The notes under the pieces: generated by a model | What the model was told of the DNA's origin: nothing | What the model saw: the letters and a program-made list of their open reading frames with translations, nothing else | The model's database searches: none | Translations under genes and position numbers: made by a program | Shown here: piece by piece, positions 41,346 to 51,819 of the stretch | How the letters are laid out: each line of letters opens with the position of its first letter | Numbering within the stretch: the first letter of the stretch is position 1 | Assembly (NCBI RefSeq): GCF_016307205.1 | Contig: NZ_JAEIJD010000001.1 | Location: 248,001 to 312,000, forward strand | Length of the DNA: 64,000 nt | Reading direction: 5' to 3' | Source of the DNA: Pontibaca salina | GTDB taxonomy: Bacteria; Pseudomonadota; Alphaproteobacteria; Rhodobacterales; Rhodobacteraceae

Positions 41346-42635
41346 ATGACTGGCCGCGATTTTCGCCGCACGCATATGGGAGGGCGCAAACTGCACCCTT
41401 CAACCCAGATGACCACCTATGGCTATGATGCCGCCCTATCCGAAGGTTCGGTAAAGCCACCAGTTTATCTAACCTCGACCTTTGTGTTCGAGACCGCCGA
41501 ACAGGGCGCGGATTTCTTCGACGTGGTGGCAGGGCGCAAGCCCGCCCCCGAGGGCATGGGCGCAGGCGGGCTGGTCTATTCGCGGTTCAATAACCCCAAT
41601 ACAGAAATCGTAGAGGACCGCTTGGCGCTTTACGAGGGGGCGGAAGCCGCCCTTATCACCTCGTCCGGCATGGCCGCAATCAGTGCCGTTGCACTGTCCT
41701 ATCTGCGTCCGGGCGATGCTTTCGTGCATTACACGCCGCTTTACGGGGGCACCGAAACTCTTTTCGGCAAGGTGCTGACCGGCTGGGATATCTCGCCCGT
41801 GGCGTTTGATGACGGGCTGGACGAAGCGGCACTGCGCACGGCGCTGGAGGAGGCTGCAGCAAAGGGGCCGGTGCGCATGGTCTATCTGGAAACTCCCGCC
41901 AACCCGACCAATGCGCTGATCGATCTTGCCATGGTGCGCGACGTCGTCGATGACTGGACCGGCGATGGCGAGCGCCCAGTCATCGTGTGTGACAACACCA
42001 TGCTGGGGCCAGTGTTCCAGCACCCTCTGGAACTGGGTGTCGACATTTGTGTTTACTCGCTGACCAAATATGTCGGCGGCCACTCCGATCTGGTGGCGGG
42101 CGGCATCACCGGATCGAAAACCGCGCTGGCACCGGTACGACAGACCCGCTCGACCTATGGCTTTCAGCTTGATCCCCATTCGGCATGGATGCTGGGGCGC
42201 TCGATGGAGACGCTTTCCCTGCGAATGGAACGGGCCGAACACTCGGCGCGCAAGGTCGCGTCATGGCTGGCAGAGAACGACATCATCCCCTGCACCGTGA
42301 TGCACCCGCTACACGATCCCGACCCGGCCTCACGCGCCCTGTTCGAGCGGCAATGCAGCGGCGCTGGGTCGACCTTTTCCTTTGTGGTGCAGGATGATCG
42401 GGCACTGGCCTTCCGCATTTTGAACGGATTGAGCATTTTCAAATTGGCGGTGTCGCTGGGCGGGTCCGAGTCACTGGTCTGTCACCCGGCCTCGACGACC
42501 CATTCTGGTGTACCGCAAGAAGCACGCAAGGCCGCGGGGGTGACCGAAGGCCTGATACGCGTATCCGTCGGTCTGGAACATCCCGAAGATCTAATTCTCG
42601 ATCTGGAACAGGCCTTCCAAGCCGCCGCAACGTAG
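41346..42635 (+). CDS. Cys/Met-metabolism PLP enzyme (cystathionine gamma-synthase / methionine gamma-lyase family)
   Basis: The fold-type I PLP enzyme is 429 residues from the ATG at 41346 (AAGGAGA 5 bp upstream). Signatures are the substrate loop YSRFNNPNTEIVEDRLALYEG, the cofactor stacking region TSSGMAAISAVALSYL, and the Schiff-base lysine in VYSLTKYVGGHSDLVAGG. Members split or form C-S bonds in methionine, homocysteine or cystathionine. The HPLHDPDPASRALFERQ insertion and 430-residue length are seen in a Rhodobacterales group often linked to methanethiol formation, but the reaction cannot be fixed from sequence. It stands alone, divergent from the RND adaptor. Confidence 0.87.
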   Translation: MTGRDFRRTHMGGRKLHPSTQMTTYGYDAALSEGSVKPPVYLTSTFVFETAEQGADFFDVVAGRKPAPEGMGAGGLVYSRFNNPNTEIVEDRLALYEGAEAALITSSGMAAISAVALSYLRPGDAFVHYTPLYGGTETLFGKVLTGWDISPVAFDDGLDEAALRTALEEAAAKGPVRMVYLETPANPTNALIDLAMVRDVVDDWTGDGERPVIVCDNTMLGPVFQHPLELGVDICVYSLTKYVGGHSDLVAGGITGSKTALAPVRQTRSTYGFQLDPHSAWMLGRSMETLSLRMERAEHSARKVASWLAENDIIPCTVMHPLHDPDPASRALFERQCSGAGSTFSFVVQDDRALAFRILNGLSIFKLAVSLGGSESLVCHPASTTHSGVPQEARKAAGVTEGLIRVSVGLEHPEDLILDLEQAFQAAAT

Positions 42636-42692
42636 CGGTTGGCGCGGTGCAGGTGCGCCCCTAGATAGAGGGCAAGCAACAAAGGGCTCACC

Positions 42693-43703
<1,011 letters not shown>

Positions 43704-43727
43704 CCACGCGCCACTTTCAAAATAGAA

Positions 43728-43760
43728 ACGGGCGGACAATCCCGATGATCGTCCGCCCGT
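43728..43760. terminator. Bidirectional hairpin terminator between LLM gene and glyA
   Basis: A perfect 10-bp stem, ACGGGCGGAC / GTCCGCCCGT, with a 13-base loop lies between the convergent genes. In the glyA direction it is followed by a T-rich tract (TTTCTATTTTG), so it best serves the minus-strand serine-cycle transcript. Confidence 0.75.
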
Positions 43761-43794
43761 CATGTTCTACTTCGGCCTGTCAGGCCACCCGGTC

Positions 43795-45090
43795 TTACAG
43801 GTCAGGGTACAGTGGGAACTTCTTGCACAGCGCTTCGACTTCGCCGCGCACCCGGTTTTCCACTTCCGCGTTACCTTCTGCGCCATTGGCGGCCAGACCG
43901 TCGACGACTTCGATGATCCAATCCGCGATCTGGCGGAACTCGGCCTCGCCAAATCCGCGGGTTGTGCCGGCGGGCGAGCCAAGACGGATACCGCTGGTCA
44001 CAGTGGGCGATTCTGGATCGAAGGGCACACCGTTCTTGTTACAGGTGATGTGCGCACGTCCCAGTGCCTTTTCGGTGTCGTTGCCCTTGACGCCTTTGGG
44101 GCGCAGATCAACCAGAACCACATGGGTATCGGTGCCCTTGGTCACCGTGTCCAGACCGCCCTTGATCAGCTGATCCGACAGCGCCTGCGCGTTGTTGACC
44201 ACGCTCTTGATGTAGCTCTTGAACTCGGGGCGCAGCGCTTCGCCAAAGGCGACGGCCTTGCCCGCGATCACGTGCATCAGCGGACCACCCTGAATGCCCG
44301 GGAAGATGGCCGAGTTGAATTTCTTGGCCAGATTCTCGTCATTGGTCAGGATCATGCCACCGCGCGGACCGCGCAGGGTCTTGTGCGTGGTGGTTGTGGC
44401 CACATGGGCGTGCGGGAACGGGCTGGGATGCTCGCCCGCAGCGACCAGACCGGCGAAATGCGCCATGTCGACCAGCAGATAGGCATCGACCATATCCGCA
44501 ATTTCGCGCATGCGCTTGAAATCGATCTGACGCGGGATCGCCGAGCCACCGGCGATGATCATCTTGGGCTTGTGCTTTTTCGCCTGAGCCTCGACTTCGT
44601 CGTAGTCCAGCAGGTTGTCTTCGCGGCGCACGCCATATTGCACGGCGTTAAACCACTTGCCCGACTGGTTAGGCGCAGCGCCGTGGGTCAGGTGCCCACC
44701 AGCATCAAGGCTCATGCCAAGGATGGTGTCGCCGGGCTTCAGCAGCGCGGTGAACACGCCCTGGTTGGCCTGGCTACCCGAGTTGGGCTGCACGTTGACA
44801 AAGCCGCAGCCGAACAGCTGCTTGGCCCGGTCGATTGCCAGGTTTTCGGCGACGTCCACGAACTGACACCCGCCATAATAGCGCCGTCCGGGATAACCTT
44901 CGGCATATTTGTTGGTCATGATCGAGCCTTGCGCCTCAAGCACCGCTTTTGACACGATGTTTTCGCTGGCGATCAATTCGATCTCGTCGCGCTGGCGACC
45001 CAGTTCCCCGGTAATCGACGCGTGAATATCCGGGTCCGATTCCGCCAATGATGCGGTAAAGAAGCTCGGCTTAGTATTCGGTGCATTCAT
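43795..45090 (-). CDS. glyA: Serine hydroxymethyltransferase
   Basis: The 431-residue PLP enzyme makes serine from glycine and methylene-tetrahydrofolate (the entry of C1 units in the serine cycle) or the reverse. Signatures are [16 protein letters not shown], the PLP-lysine motif [17 protein letters not shown], and NPNTEPF-type C-terminal regions. It is the last gene of a minus-strand row, 25 bp after ppc with a good ribosome site (AAGGAGAT). Whether this is the only glyA of the genome cannot be told. Its place behind ppc and mtkAB suggests a dedicated or shared serine-cycle role. Confidence 0.97.
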   Translation of the reverse strand: MNAPNTKPSFFTASLAESDPDIHASITGELGRQRDEIELIASENIVSKAVLEAQGSIMTNKYAEGYPGRRYYGGCQFVDVAENLAIDRAKQLFGCGFVNVQPNSGSQANQGVFTALLKPGDTILGMSLDAGGHLTHGAAPNQSGKWFNAVQYGVRREDNLLDYDEVEAQAKKHKPKMIIAGGSAIPRQIDFKRMREIADMVDAYLLVDMAHFAGLVAAGEHPSPFPHAHVATTTTHKTLRGPRGGMILTNDENLAKKFNSAIFPGIQGGPLMHVIAGKAVAFGEALRPEFKSYIKSVVNNAQALSDQLIKGGLDTVTKGTDTHVVLVDLRPKGVKGNDTEKALGRAHITCNKNGVPFDPESPTVTSGIRLGSPAGTTRGFGEAEFRQIADWIIEVVDGLAANGAEGNAEVENRVRGEVEALCKKFPLYPDL

Positions 45091-45115
45091 TTAAGGTATC
45101 TCCTTACATTTAGAT

Positions 45116-47794
45116 CTAGCCGGTCCAGCCCAAGGCGGCGGCAACACAATTCATTGACTGCATCAGCGGGACAGTCCCTTTCCCGTCCCCCGCTGCGCGA
45201 ATCTGGCGCAGTTGGGCGATCTGAATATCATGTACACGGTCCAGTTCACCACGGACACGTGCAAAACGGCCCTTCATGTTGGGAAATCTGGCTCCGATCT
45301 GCGCACAGCCAGTTACAGCGTGCAGCGCCTCGCAACCCGCCTCATACTCACGTCGGATCAGTCCGAAAATCTCCTCGCCTACGGCCGTGTCGGTCACCAG
45401 CGTTGCATAGCGCGCGGCGATGTCCATGTCAGCATGAAACAATGATTTCTCGACTTCGTCAACAATCAGGCGGAACAGCAGGGATTCGGCGAACATTCGC
45501 TGCAACAGCGCATCGCCATCGGATTGGCGGAAGCGGCGGAAAGACGCAATGGCCGAGCCAAATCCGTACCATCCGGTGATCAGATGACGGTTCTGCGACC
45601 AGGCGAATACCCAAGGAATGGCCCGCAAATCGTCCAGGCTCTGCGCGCCGAACCGGCGTGCAGGGCGCGACCCCATCTTCAGCATTGCCAGCTCTTCGAC
45701 CGGGCTGGCCTGCTGAAAATAATCGATGAAACCGGGCTTATGCAGCAAGGTGCTGTAAGCGGTTTGCGACATGCCCGACAACGCCTCAAGCGCGTCGTGG
45801 AAATCGGGTTCGATATCCGGGACATGCCGATTCAGCGATCGTGCCAGAACCGAGGAGGCCAGTGATTCCAATTCATGTCGGGCGGTGCCGCGGTTGGCAA
45901 ATTTCGAGGACACAACCTCGCCCTGTTCGGTCGTGCGCAGCTTGCCGTGAATGGTGCCTTTGGGCTGCGCGGCGATGGCACGTTCTGTGGGCGCGCCACC
46001 GCGGCTGACTGACCCGCCACGGCCATGGAAAAACACTGGCTTGAGCTCCTGTGCCTCAAGCGTGCGCGAAATGTTGCGCTGTGCCTTTTCAAGCTCCCAG
46101 GTCGAACAAATAAACCCGCCATCCTTGTTACTGTCGGAATAGCCCAACATGATTTCAATGGTCTGCGCCACACCGACCAGACTGCGCCGGGCCAATGGTA
46201 CCGTAAGCAGCTCCTCAAGGATCCGTGGCGCGGCCCGCAAGTCTTCGATGGTCTCGAACAATGGCACAACCCGCAGATCCAGCTTCTCCGAGCCGAACCC
46301 GGCATAACGCGCCAGCAGGAAGACCCCCAAAAGATCGTCGCAGGATCGTGTCATCGACAGGATGAACGGGCCCATTGCCTGCGGATCATTGCCATGCAGC
46401 GTCTTGCGCATCAGATCGAGCAGGCCCAGCAATTCCTGCCCTTCCGCGTCCAGTTTATCGCGGTCGAGAGCAGGCAGTTCGCCCGCGGCCAGTTCAGTGC
46501 GCAATCGCTCGGACCATTCCGGCGTGCCGTATTCATTCGCCGCGCCGGTCAAGGCCCAGATATCGGCCAAGACGCGGGTCGTTACCGACGAGTTCTGCCG
46601 CACGTCCAGCGTCACGGTGCGAAAACCGAAAACCTCGGCCTGCCAGCGGATCGGGCGCACCAGCCGTGTGGCAAGCCTGTCGGCCCCGATTGATTCTAGC
46701 GCATCCTCGACTTTACGCAGATCACTGATAAAGGCAGAAACGTGCCGATAGCCCTTCTCAGCGCCATCCCGCGTCGCAACCATGCGCCGTCTCATGGCGC
46801 TGATCGCCTGCCGGAACTGCTCACCCGGATTGGCGCGGAAATTGTCCCCTTCCGCCGGGCTGGCGGCAATGATGTCAGCGAGTGCCTGTGCCGCATCAGG
46901 CTGAAGCCCGGAAATCGAGGCACTGATACTGAGCTGCTGTCCGGCGATGATCAACGCAGACAGATACTTTTCAAGAATGGCGGTGCGATTGCGCTCCAGC
47001 GCCGTCCTGGTTGTCTGGATCGAGACATTGGGATTGCCGTCGCGATCTCCTCCGATCCAGGAATGGAAGCGCAGGCACGGGGTGGGCTCGTCTTCAAGTT
47101 CGAAACGGTTATGCGCCGCGACATGAAAAGCGTCGAACAGTTCAGGCACCGCGTCAAACAGGCTGTCGCGGAAAAACTGCAAACCCCATTCGATTTCATC
47201 CTCGGGCGACGGCCGCTCAAGGCGCAGCTCGCCGGTCAGCATCAGAAGATCGATTTCGCTTTCGATGGTTGCCAGCAATTCGCGGCGCTCGTGCGGGGTC
47301 CAGTGCTGGGTTTCCAGCGTCACCAATGCCCGATAAATCCGGCGATGGATTTCCAGCACCGTAACACGCTTTGCCTCGGTGGGGTGTGCAGTCAGGGTGG
47401 GCCCGACCGAAAGTCGATCCGCCGACGCCTTGAAATCCGCAACCGAAATGTCACCGCATTCGGACAGCGCCTTGGCGAAGCTGCCGTCCACTGCCTGCGG
47501 CCCCCCATCAGTCTCAGCCTGACGCCGGCCCCGCATTGCTGCGTTTTCCTCGACAATCGTAAGCAGCTGAAACCAGATGTTCAGTGCCTGCAGGTACGAA
47601 ATAAGGGTCTTACCTTCAGGCAACTCTTTTTCAGCCCCTGCCAATAGCGGCAGGACCGCAGGCACCCGCCGCGTGATGACATTTTTCCACAGCCCGAACA
47701 CCTCGGCACGTAGACGATCCGCATACGGGTCGCTCACGGGCCCAGAGCGTTCGGCATCGGTTGCTGTCGCGCGCTCTTTCATCAGTTTTCCCAT
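45116..47794 (-). CDS. ppc: Phosphoenolpyruvate carboxylase
   Basis: The 892-residue enzyme adds bicarbonate to PEP to give oxaloacetate, the carboxylation step of the serine cycle. Catalytic motifs are present in order: VGPTLTAHPTEAKR with the active His, the FHGRGGSVSRGGAPT loop, GYSDSNKDGGF, and RTTEQGEVVSSKFAN. The length is a little above or near 900, as in bacterial enzymes; serine-cycle PEP carboxylases often lose acetyl-CoA activation, which cannot be judged here. A second in-frame ATG at 47782 is possible. It is separated from mtkB by 476 bp containing only a doubtful ORF and from glyA by 25 bp. Confidence 0.96.
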   Translation of the reverse strand: MGKLMKERATATDAERSGPVSDPYADRLRAEVFGLWKNVITRRVPAVLPLLAGAEKELPEGKTLISYLQALNIWFQLLTIVEENAAMRGRRQAETDGGPQAVDGSFAKALSECGDISVADFKASADRLSVGPTLTAHPTEAKRVTVLEIHRRIYRALVTLETQHWTPHERRELLATIESEIDLLMLTGELRLERPSPEDEIEWGLQFFRDSLFDAVPELFDAFHVAAHNRFELEDEPTPCLRFHSWIGGDRDGNPNVSIQTTRTALERNRTAILEKYLSALIIAGQQLSISASISGLQPDAAQALADIIAASPAEGDNFRANPGEQFRQAISAMRRRMVATRDGAEKGYRHVSAFISDLRKVEDALESIGADRLATRLVRPIRWQAEVFGFRTVTLDVRQNSSVTTRVLADIWALTGAANEYGTPEWSERLRTELAAGELPALDRDKLDAEGQELLGLLDLMRKTLHGNDPQAMGPFILSMTRSCDDLLGVFLLARYAGFGSEKLDLRVVPLFETIEDLRAAPRILEELLTVPLARRSLVGVAQTIEIMLGYSDSNKDGGFICSTWELEKAQRNISRTLEAQELKPVFFHGRGGSVSRGGAPTERAIAAQPKGTIHGKLRTTEQGEVVSSKFANRGTARHELESLASSVLARSLNRHVPDIEPDFHDALEALSGMSQTAYSTLLHKPGFIDYFQQASPVEELAMLKMGSRPARRFGAQSLDDLRAIPWVFAWSQNRHLITGWYGFGSAIASFRRFRQSDGDALLQRMFAESLLFRLIVDEVEKSLFHADMDIAARYATLVTDTAVGEEIFGLIRREYEAGCEALHAVTGCAQIGARFPNMKGRFARVRGELDRVHDIQIAQLRQIRAAGDGKGTVPLMQSMNCVAAALGWTG

Positions 47795-47920
47795 TCCTAT
47801 GGTTCGCGCACTTCAGTGAAGTCGCACGGGTTGTCTGTTGCGCGAAGGCTTACCGCCTCGCAAGTTGATATGCCAGGATCGGGCAACATGCCCAACTGGC
47901 TGCTGCCGTGCAAGCCCTGA

Positions 47921-48175
47921 TTAATACATGAAACACCAGCAAAGTTTCCCGCTGCGGCGGCGGCGTTGGCCATATCGCGATTTGTAGCACCGCAGGGGTA
48001 ATCCAGCGATGCCGCGATCGCACTTTGTCAGCGCATCGTCAAGCTTACCCAGTAGTGGGACATTGTATTGCGCCCGACTCTCCGGTGCAATATCTCTGCG
48101 GTGCCGAATCAGGTTTCTCTCGCTGAGCCACGAATAGATCGATTGGACGGCTTCCAGCTCTGTGATGTCCGTCAC
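47921..48175 (-). CDS. Doubtful small ORF between mtkB and ppc
   Basis: This lies in the only long gap of the window (47795-48270, 476 bp). A GTG at 48175, or a TTG at 48190, opens an 84-89 residue frame beginning Val-Thr-Asp-Ile-Thr-Glu-Leu-Glu-Ala-Val-Gln and continuing IYSWLSERNLIRHRRDIAPE, then a basic stretch (RRRRSGK) and a Cys/Trp-rich end (CWCFMY). The first 60 residues look protein-like, with charged amphipathic helices; the end does not. A strong AAGGAG lies about 60 bp upstream, before another GTG in a different frame, so a frameshifted gene remnant is possible. I recognise no family. The remaining part of the gap shows nothing else. Confidence 0.3.
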   Translation of the reverse strand: MTDITELEAVQSIYSWLSERNLIRHRRDIAPESRAQYNVPLLGKLDDALTKCDRGIAGLPLRCYKSRYGQRRRRSGKLCWCFMY

Positions 48176-48270
48176 CTTTCCAGCCCCCAAGGTCCCGGCC
48201 GTGCGTGCGGGCCGACAACCGGCCCAGCACTCTCCTTACACCATGCGAGATTGGTCATCTCGACCTATGG

Positions 48271-49152
48271 TTACTGCATCACGGATGCGATGGTTTCACC
48301 GATCACCGCTGGGTTCTCGGCCACCGTCACTCCGGCTGCGGACAGGATTTCCACCTTTTCGCTGGCACTCTCGCCAAAGGCCGAGATGATCGCCCCCGCG
48401 TGGCCCATGGTGCGGCCCTTGGGCGCGGTCAGACCCGCGACATAGGCCACAACCGGTTTGCTGATGTGCTGCTTGATATATTCTGCAGCTTCAGCTTCCT
48501 GCGGTCCGCCGATCTCGCCGATCATGCAGATCACGTGGGTATCTGGGTCTTTCTCGAACTCTTCCAGGATATCGCGGAAGGACGAGCCATTGATCGGGTC
48601 ACCGCCAATACCAACCGACGTCGACACCCCGATGCCGCGCTCTTTCAGCTGCGCCGCGGCCTCGTAGCCCAGCGTTCCCGACCGCCCGATGATACCAACA
48701 TTACCCTCAAGATAGATGTGGCCCGGCATGATCCCGAGCAGCGCTTTTCCGGGGCTGATTGTTCCGGCACAGTTTGGGCCGGTCAGCACCATGCGGCGCT
48801 CCTTGGGATAGCGGTACATGTAGCGCTTGACCCGGATCATGTCCTGCGCGGGAATTCCATCAGTGATGCAGACGCAATAGCGGATACCGGCATCTGCGGC
48901 CTCCATGATGCTGTCAGCAGCGGACGGCGGCGGCACGAAAACCAGTGTCGCTTCGGCGCCAGTTTCAGCGACAGCCTCTTTGACGGTGTTGAACACAGGC
49001 ACACCCTCGACGATCTCGCCGCCCTTGCCGGGGACGACGCCGCCGACAACATTAGTGCCGTATTCGATCATGTCCTTGGTGTGGAAACGGGCCATCTTGC
49101 CCGTAATTCCCTGCACAATCACTTTGGTGTCGCGGTCCAGAAAAATGCTCAT
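48271..49152 (-). CDS. mtkB: Malate-CoA ligase (malate thiokinase) alpha subunit
   Basis: The protein is 293 residues from the ATG at 49152. It is a SucD-type subunit with the N-terminal CoA-binding Rossmann domain (FLDRDTKVIVQGITGKMARFHTKDMIEYGTNVVGG), the GPNCAGTISPGKALLGIMP stretch, and the active-site histidine region AYVAGLTAPKGRTMGHAGAII. Succinyl-CoA synthetase is the close relative. The malate assignment is from gene order (mtkA-mtkB-ppc and nearby mcl) and strong resemblance, from memory, to Methylobacterium MtkB. The ATG shares one base with the mtkA stop (TGATG). Confidence 0.9.
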   Translation of the reverse strand: MSIFLDRDTKVIVQGITGKMARFHTKDMIEYGTNVVGGVVPGKGGEIVEGVPVFNTVKEAVAETGAEATLVFVPPPSAADSIMEAADAGIRYCVCITDGIPAQDMIRVKRYMYRYPKERRMVLTGPNCAGTISPGKALLGIMPGHIYLEGNVGIIGRSGTLGYEAAAQLKERGIGVSTSVGIGGDPINGSSFRDILEEFEKDPDTHVICMIGEIGGPQEAEAAEYIKQHISKPVVAYVAGLTAPKGRTMGHAGAIISAFGESASEKVEILSAAGVTVAENPAVIGETIASVMQ

Positions 49153-50348
49153 CAGACGGTCCTCACATCGGTGCGTTGCTTGCTGTCGCTCTGCCAAGCC
49201 TCTACGGCGCGCTCGGCGGCTTCCATCAGGGTTGTTGCTCGGATCAGCGGCAGGCCGCTTTCAGCCAGAATTTTCTGACCTTCCTCGACGTTGGTCCCGG
49301 CCAGCCGCACGATAACAGGCACATCGACCTCGACTTCGCGCAATGCCTGCACCACGCCTTCGGCGACCCAGTCGCAACGGTTGATACCGGCGAAGATGTT
49401 GACCAGAACAGCCTGAACATTGCTGTCCGAAAGCACCAGTCGGAATGCTTTGGCCACCCGCTCCGGGGTCGCGCCGCCACCAATATCAAGGAAGTTCGCG
49501 GGTTCGCCACCAGCCAGCTTGATGGTGTCCATCGTCGCCATGGCCAAACCGGCACCATTCACGATGCATCCGATATTGCCGTCAAGTCCGACATAGGACA
49601 GACCCCGGTCAGCCGCGCGGCTTTCGCGCGGGTCTTCCTGGGATTTATCGCGCAGTTCGGAAATCTGCGGATGCCGGAACAGCGCGTTGTCGTCGAACGT
49701 CATCTTGGCGTCGAGCGCCATGATGCGGTTGTCACCGGTTACGATCAGAGGGTTGATTTCAACCATGGTCGCGTCAAGCTCGGTGAACGCGCGGTAACAG
49801 GCCTGAAGCGTGCGCACCATCTGCTGCACCATGCTGGCCTCGATGCCCAGTTTGAACGCGATCTCGCGGCACTGGAACTCTTGCAGGCCAACCGCTGGCT
49901 CGACCGTGGCACGCACGATGCTGTCCGGACGTTCTGCCGAGATTTCCTCGATTTCCATTCCGCCTTCGGCGCTGGCGACGATCATCACCCGCTGGCTGGT
50001 CCGGTCGAGCACGAAACCCAGATAGATTTCGCGATCGATCGGCACCGCTGCCTCGACATAGACACGATAGATGCCTTTGCCCTCGGGGCCGGTTTGATGC
50101 GTCACCAGCTTCTTGCCGAACATTTCTTCGGTCGCTTCCTGGATCTCGACATCGCTGTCGCAAACCTTGACGCCACCTGCCTTGCCACGGCCACCGGCGT
50201 GGATCTGAGCTTTGACGACCCAGCGCTCCCCGCCCATTTCGCGGGCACGATAGGCCGCCTGTTCGGGGCTATAGGCAAGTGCGCCTTGAGGAATTAGCAC
50301 ACCGAATTTGCTCAGCACTTCTTTGGCTTGGTACTCATGGATATCCAT
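49152..50348 (-). CDS. mtkA: Malate-CoA ligase (malate thiokinase) beta subunit
   Basis: The 398-residue ATP-grasp subunit activates malate to malyl-CoA using ATP. Segments include [65 protein letters not shown], and [19 protein letters not shown] followed by [17 protein letters not shown]. In true SucC the residues after NIFGGI differ (a cobinding loop for succinate), and the version here agrees, from memory, with methylotroph MtkA. It lies 26 bp downstream of the aminotransferase and overlaps mtkB by one base. Confidence 0.92.
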   Translation of the reverse strand: MDIHEYQAKEVLSKFGVLIPQGALAYSPEQAAYRAREMGGERWVVKAQIHAGGRGKAGGVKVCDSDVEIQEATEEMFGKKLVTHQTGPEGKGIYRVYVEAAVPIDREIYLGFVLDRTSQRVMIVASAEGGMEIEEISAERPDSIVRATVEPAVGLQEFQCREIAFKLGIEASMVQQMVRTLQACYRAFTELDATMVEINPLIVTGDNRIMALDAKMTFDDNALFRHPQISELRDKSQEDPRESRAADRGLSYVGLDGNIGCIVNGAGLAMATMDTIKLAGGEPANFLDIGGGATPERVAKAFRLVLSDSNVQAVLVNIFAGINRCDWVAEGVVQALREVEVDVPVIVRLAGTNVEEGQKILAESGLPLIRATTLMEAAERAVEAWQSDSKQRTDVRTV

Positions 50349-50374
50349 GGTCAGTCCTCCCTGTTGTGTGCCTG

Positions 50375-51619
50375 TTATGCGGTTGTTGTTGTTTTATAAT
50401 GTTTGTCGAGCACGGCCTGGACTGCATCCATGTCGACATCCGCTCCCAGATCTTTCATTGCCTGGCCAAAGCGGGTGACGATTTCAGTGATTGCAACCGG
50501 GCTGAGCAGGTTGAGGATACCGATGCGAACCTGAACCGGCGCTGACAATGTTGGCCAGATGCCAAAACCGTCGGCACGGCAATGCTGCACCAGTTCGGCT
50601 TCGCGTCCGGCCAGGCTCTCGGGCAGATTCAGCACCACCAGAGAGGTCATGTTCGACGTCACGTCGCAACCCATGGCTGTCACCGCTTCGCGCAGCACCG
50701 ACTCGTGGAACGCGTAGTCTTCGGCGCGCTGCGAAATGGTGTGCTGCAACGTGATGCGCAGTGCCTCGTGGAAAGCAGCAATGGCATAGGCGCTGTGGGT
50801 CCGGTGATAGGTGCCCTTGTCGACATCCTTGCCGTCGATGATGCCCCAGTGACGGGCTTCGAGAATCGGATGGTGCACAAAAGTACGGGTTCCGGTTTTC
50901 TTCAACTCGTCTATATAGCGGTCGGTGAACGACACCGGCGCATATGTCAGCGGCAGACAGCAGATTCCCTTCTGCGGGCAGGAGGCCCAACCATGAATAC
51001 CGGGGAAGTCGTCAATGCGGAAATCCTCAACGCCGAGCGAGGACACAGCATCGACCAAACCCATCACATCGTGGCGTTCACACGCGTCGGAGAACCCGCG
51101 CATGTCGTTGATCCGGCCGGAACCGGTTTCCCAATGCGCAATGGCGGCCCATTTCGGCTTGTGTTCGGCCAGCGCTTTTTCGACGATTTCGGCGGTGACG
51201 GATTCGCCATGCGGCACATCAATCGTGATAACCGAGGCGGGCTGCGGGTTCATCGGGTCTGCGGCCAGCTCTTCGGCGGTCGCCGCTTTCATGCGGACAG
51301 TCAGACCGTCAATGCTCGAAAACGTTCCGTTCGAAAACACGACGACCTTGTCACCGGGCATGACGGCACTGAACATCACATCCAGACCGCTCCAGCCGGT
51401 GCCGGCTACGCCAAAAGTGTAAACGTTGCTGGTGCCCATGACGGCGCGCAGCATCTGCTTGCATTCGATCATGCCGCGCAGAACGTCGGGCTGCATGTGA
51501 TCCGCCATGCCGGCACTGGCAAAGCGATCAAGCACGCGGGGATCGGTATTGCCCGGCCCAGGACCCGCCGCGAGGGTCTGGGGAATCTCGAGCTGCGGAA
51601 AGATCATGTTCTGGCTCAT
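50375..51619 (-). CDS. Class V aminotransferase, probable serine-glyoxylate aminotransferase
   Basis: This 414-residue PLP enzyme of the alanine/serine-glyoxylate aminotransferase superfamily has [15 protein letters not shown] at the N-terminus, the cofactor loop [21 protein letters not shown], and the PLP lysine in [10 protein letters not shown]. First in a row with mtkA, mtkB, ppc and glyA, it occupies the place of sga, whose product turns serine and glyoxylate into hydroxypyruvate and glycine. Its sequence is clearly different from the Methylobacterium Sga type; the window's bhcA is nearer to that. So the donor (serine, alanine or other) is inferred from position only. It diverges from the LuxR-type regulator across 200 bp with two perfect palindromes. 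Confidence 0.8.
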   Translation of the reverse strand: MSQNMIFPQLEIPQTLAAGPGPGNTDPRVLDRFASAGMADHMQPDVLRGMIECKQMLRAVMGTSNVYTFGVAGTGWSGLDVMFSAVMPGDKVVVFSNGTFSSIDGLTVRMKAATAEELAADPMNPQPASVITIDVPHGESVTAEIVEKALAEHKPKWAAIAHWETGSGRINDMRGFSDACERHDVMGLVDAVSSLGVEDFRIDDFPGIHGWASCPQKGICCLPLTYAPVSFTDRYIDELKKTGTRTFVHHPILEARHWGIIDGKDVDKGTYHRTHSAYAIAAFHEALRITLQHTISQRAEDYAFHESVLREAVTAMGCDVTSNMTSLVVLNLPESLAGREAELVQHCRADGFGIWPTLSAPVQVRIGILNLLSPVAITEIVTRFGQAMKDLGADVDMDAVQAVLDKHYKTTTTA

Positions 51620-51715
51620 GGTATTTGTTTCCTGTCAGTTAATTCGACCTTCACTGCAGGAAACACTGTACAGAGCAAATACGCAACATACCTTAATGCT
51701 GCTTTTGGGTATCTA

Positions 51716-51757
51716 TATGGGTAGGAAATCCCCTACCCATAACGGTAAAAATACCGT
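51716..51757. promoter_or_regulatory. Twin perfect palindromes between the sga-like and luxR-type genes
   Basis: Palindrome one is TATGGGTAGG-N6-CCTACCCATA at 51716-51741, ten perfect pairs. Palindrome two is ACGGTA-AAAA-TACCGT at 51742-51757, six perfect pairs, starting at the next base. Extra half-sites (GGGTA at 51707-51711, TACC at 51762-51765 and TACCCC at 51771-51776) flank them. The arrangement, centred between divergent genes, is what one expects of a regulator operator array. Confidence 0.7.
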
Positions 51758-51819
51758 AGTATACCGCTTTTACCCCTGCCCGAATGGGCAGTTTATCGCA
51801 AAAAAGGGTTTGTATAAAA

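Noticed and set aside
48271-50348. Succinyl-CoA synthetase sucCD
   Set aside because: The protein family is the same, but gene order with ppc, glyA, mcl and gck and the residues around [17 protein letters not shown] point to malate thiokinase.
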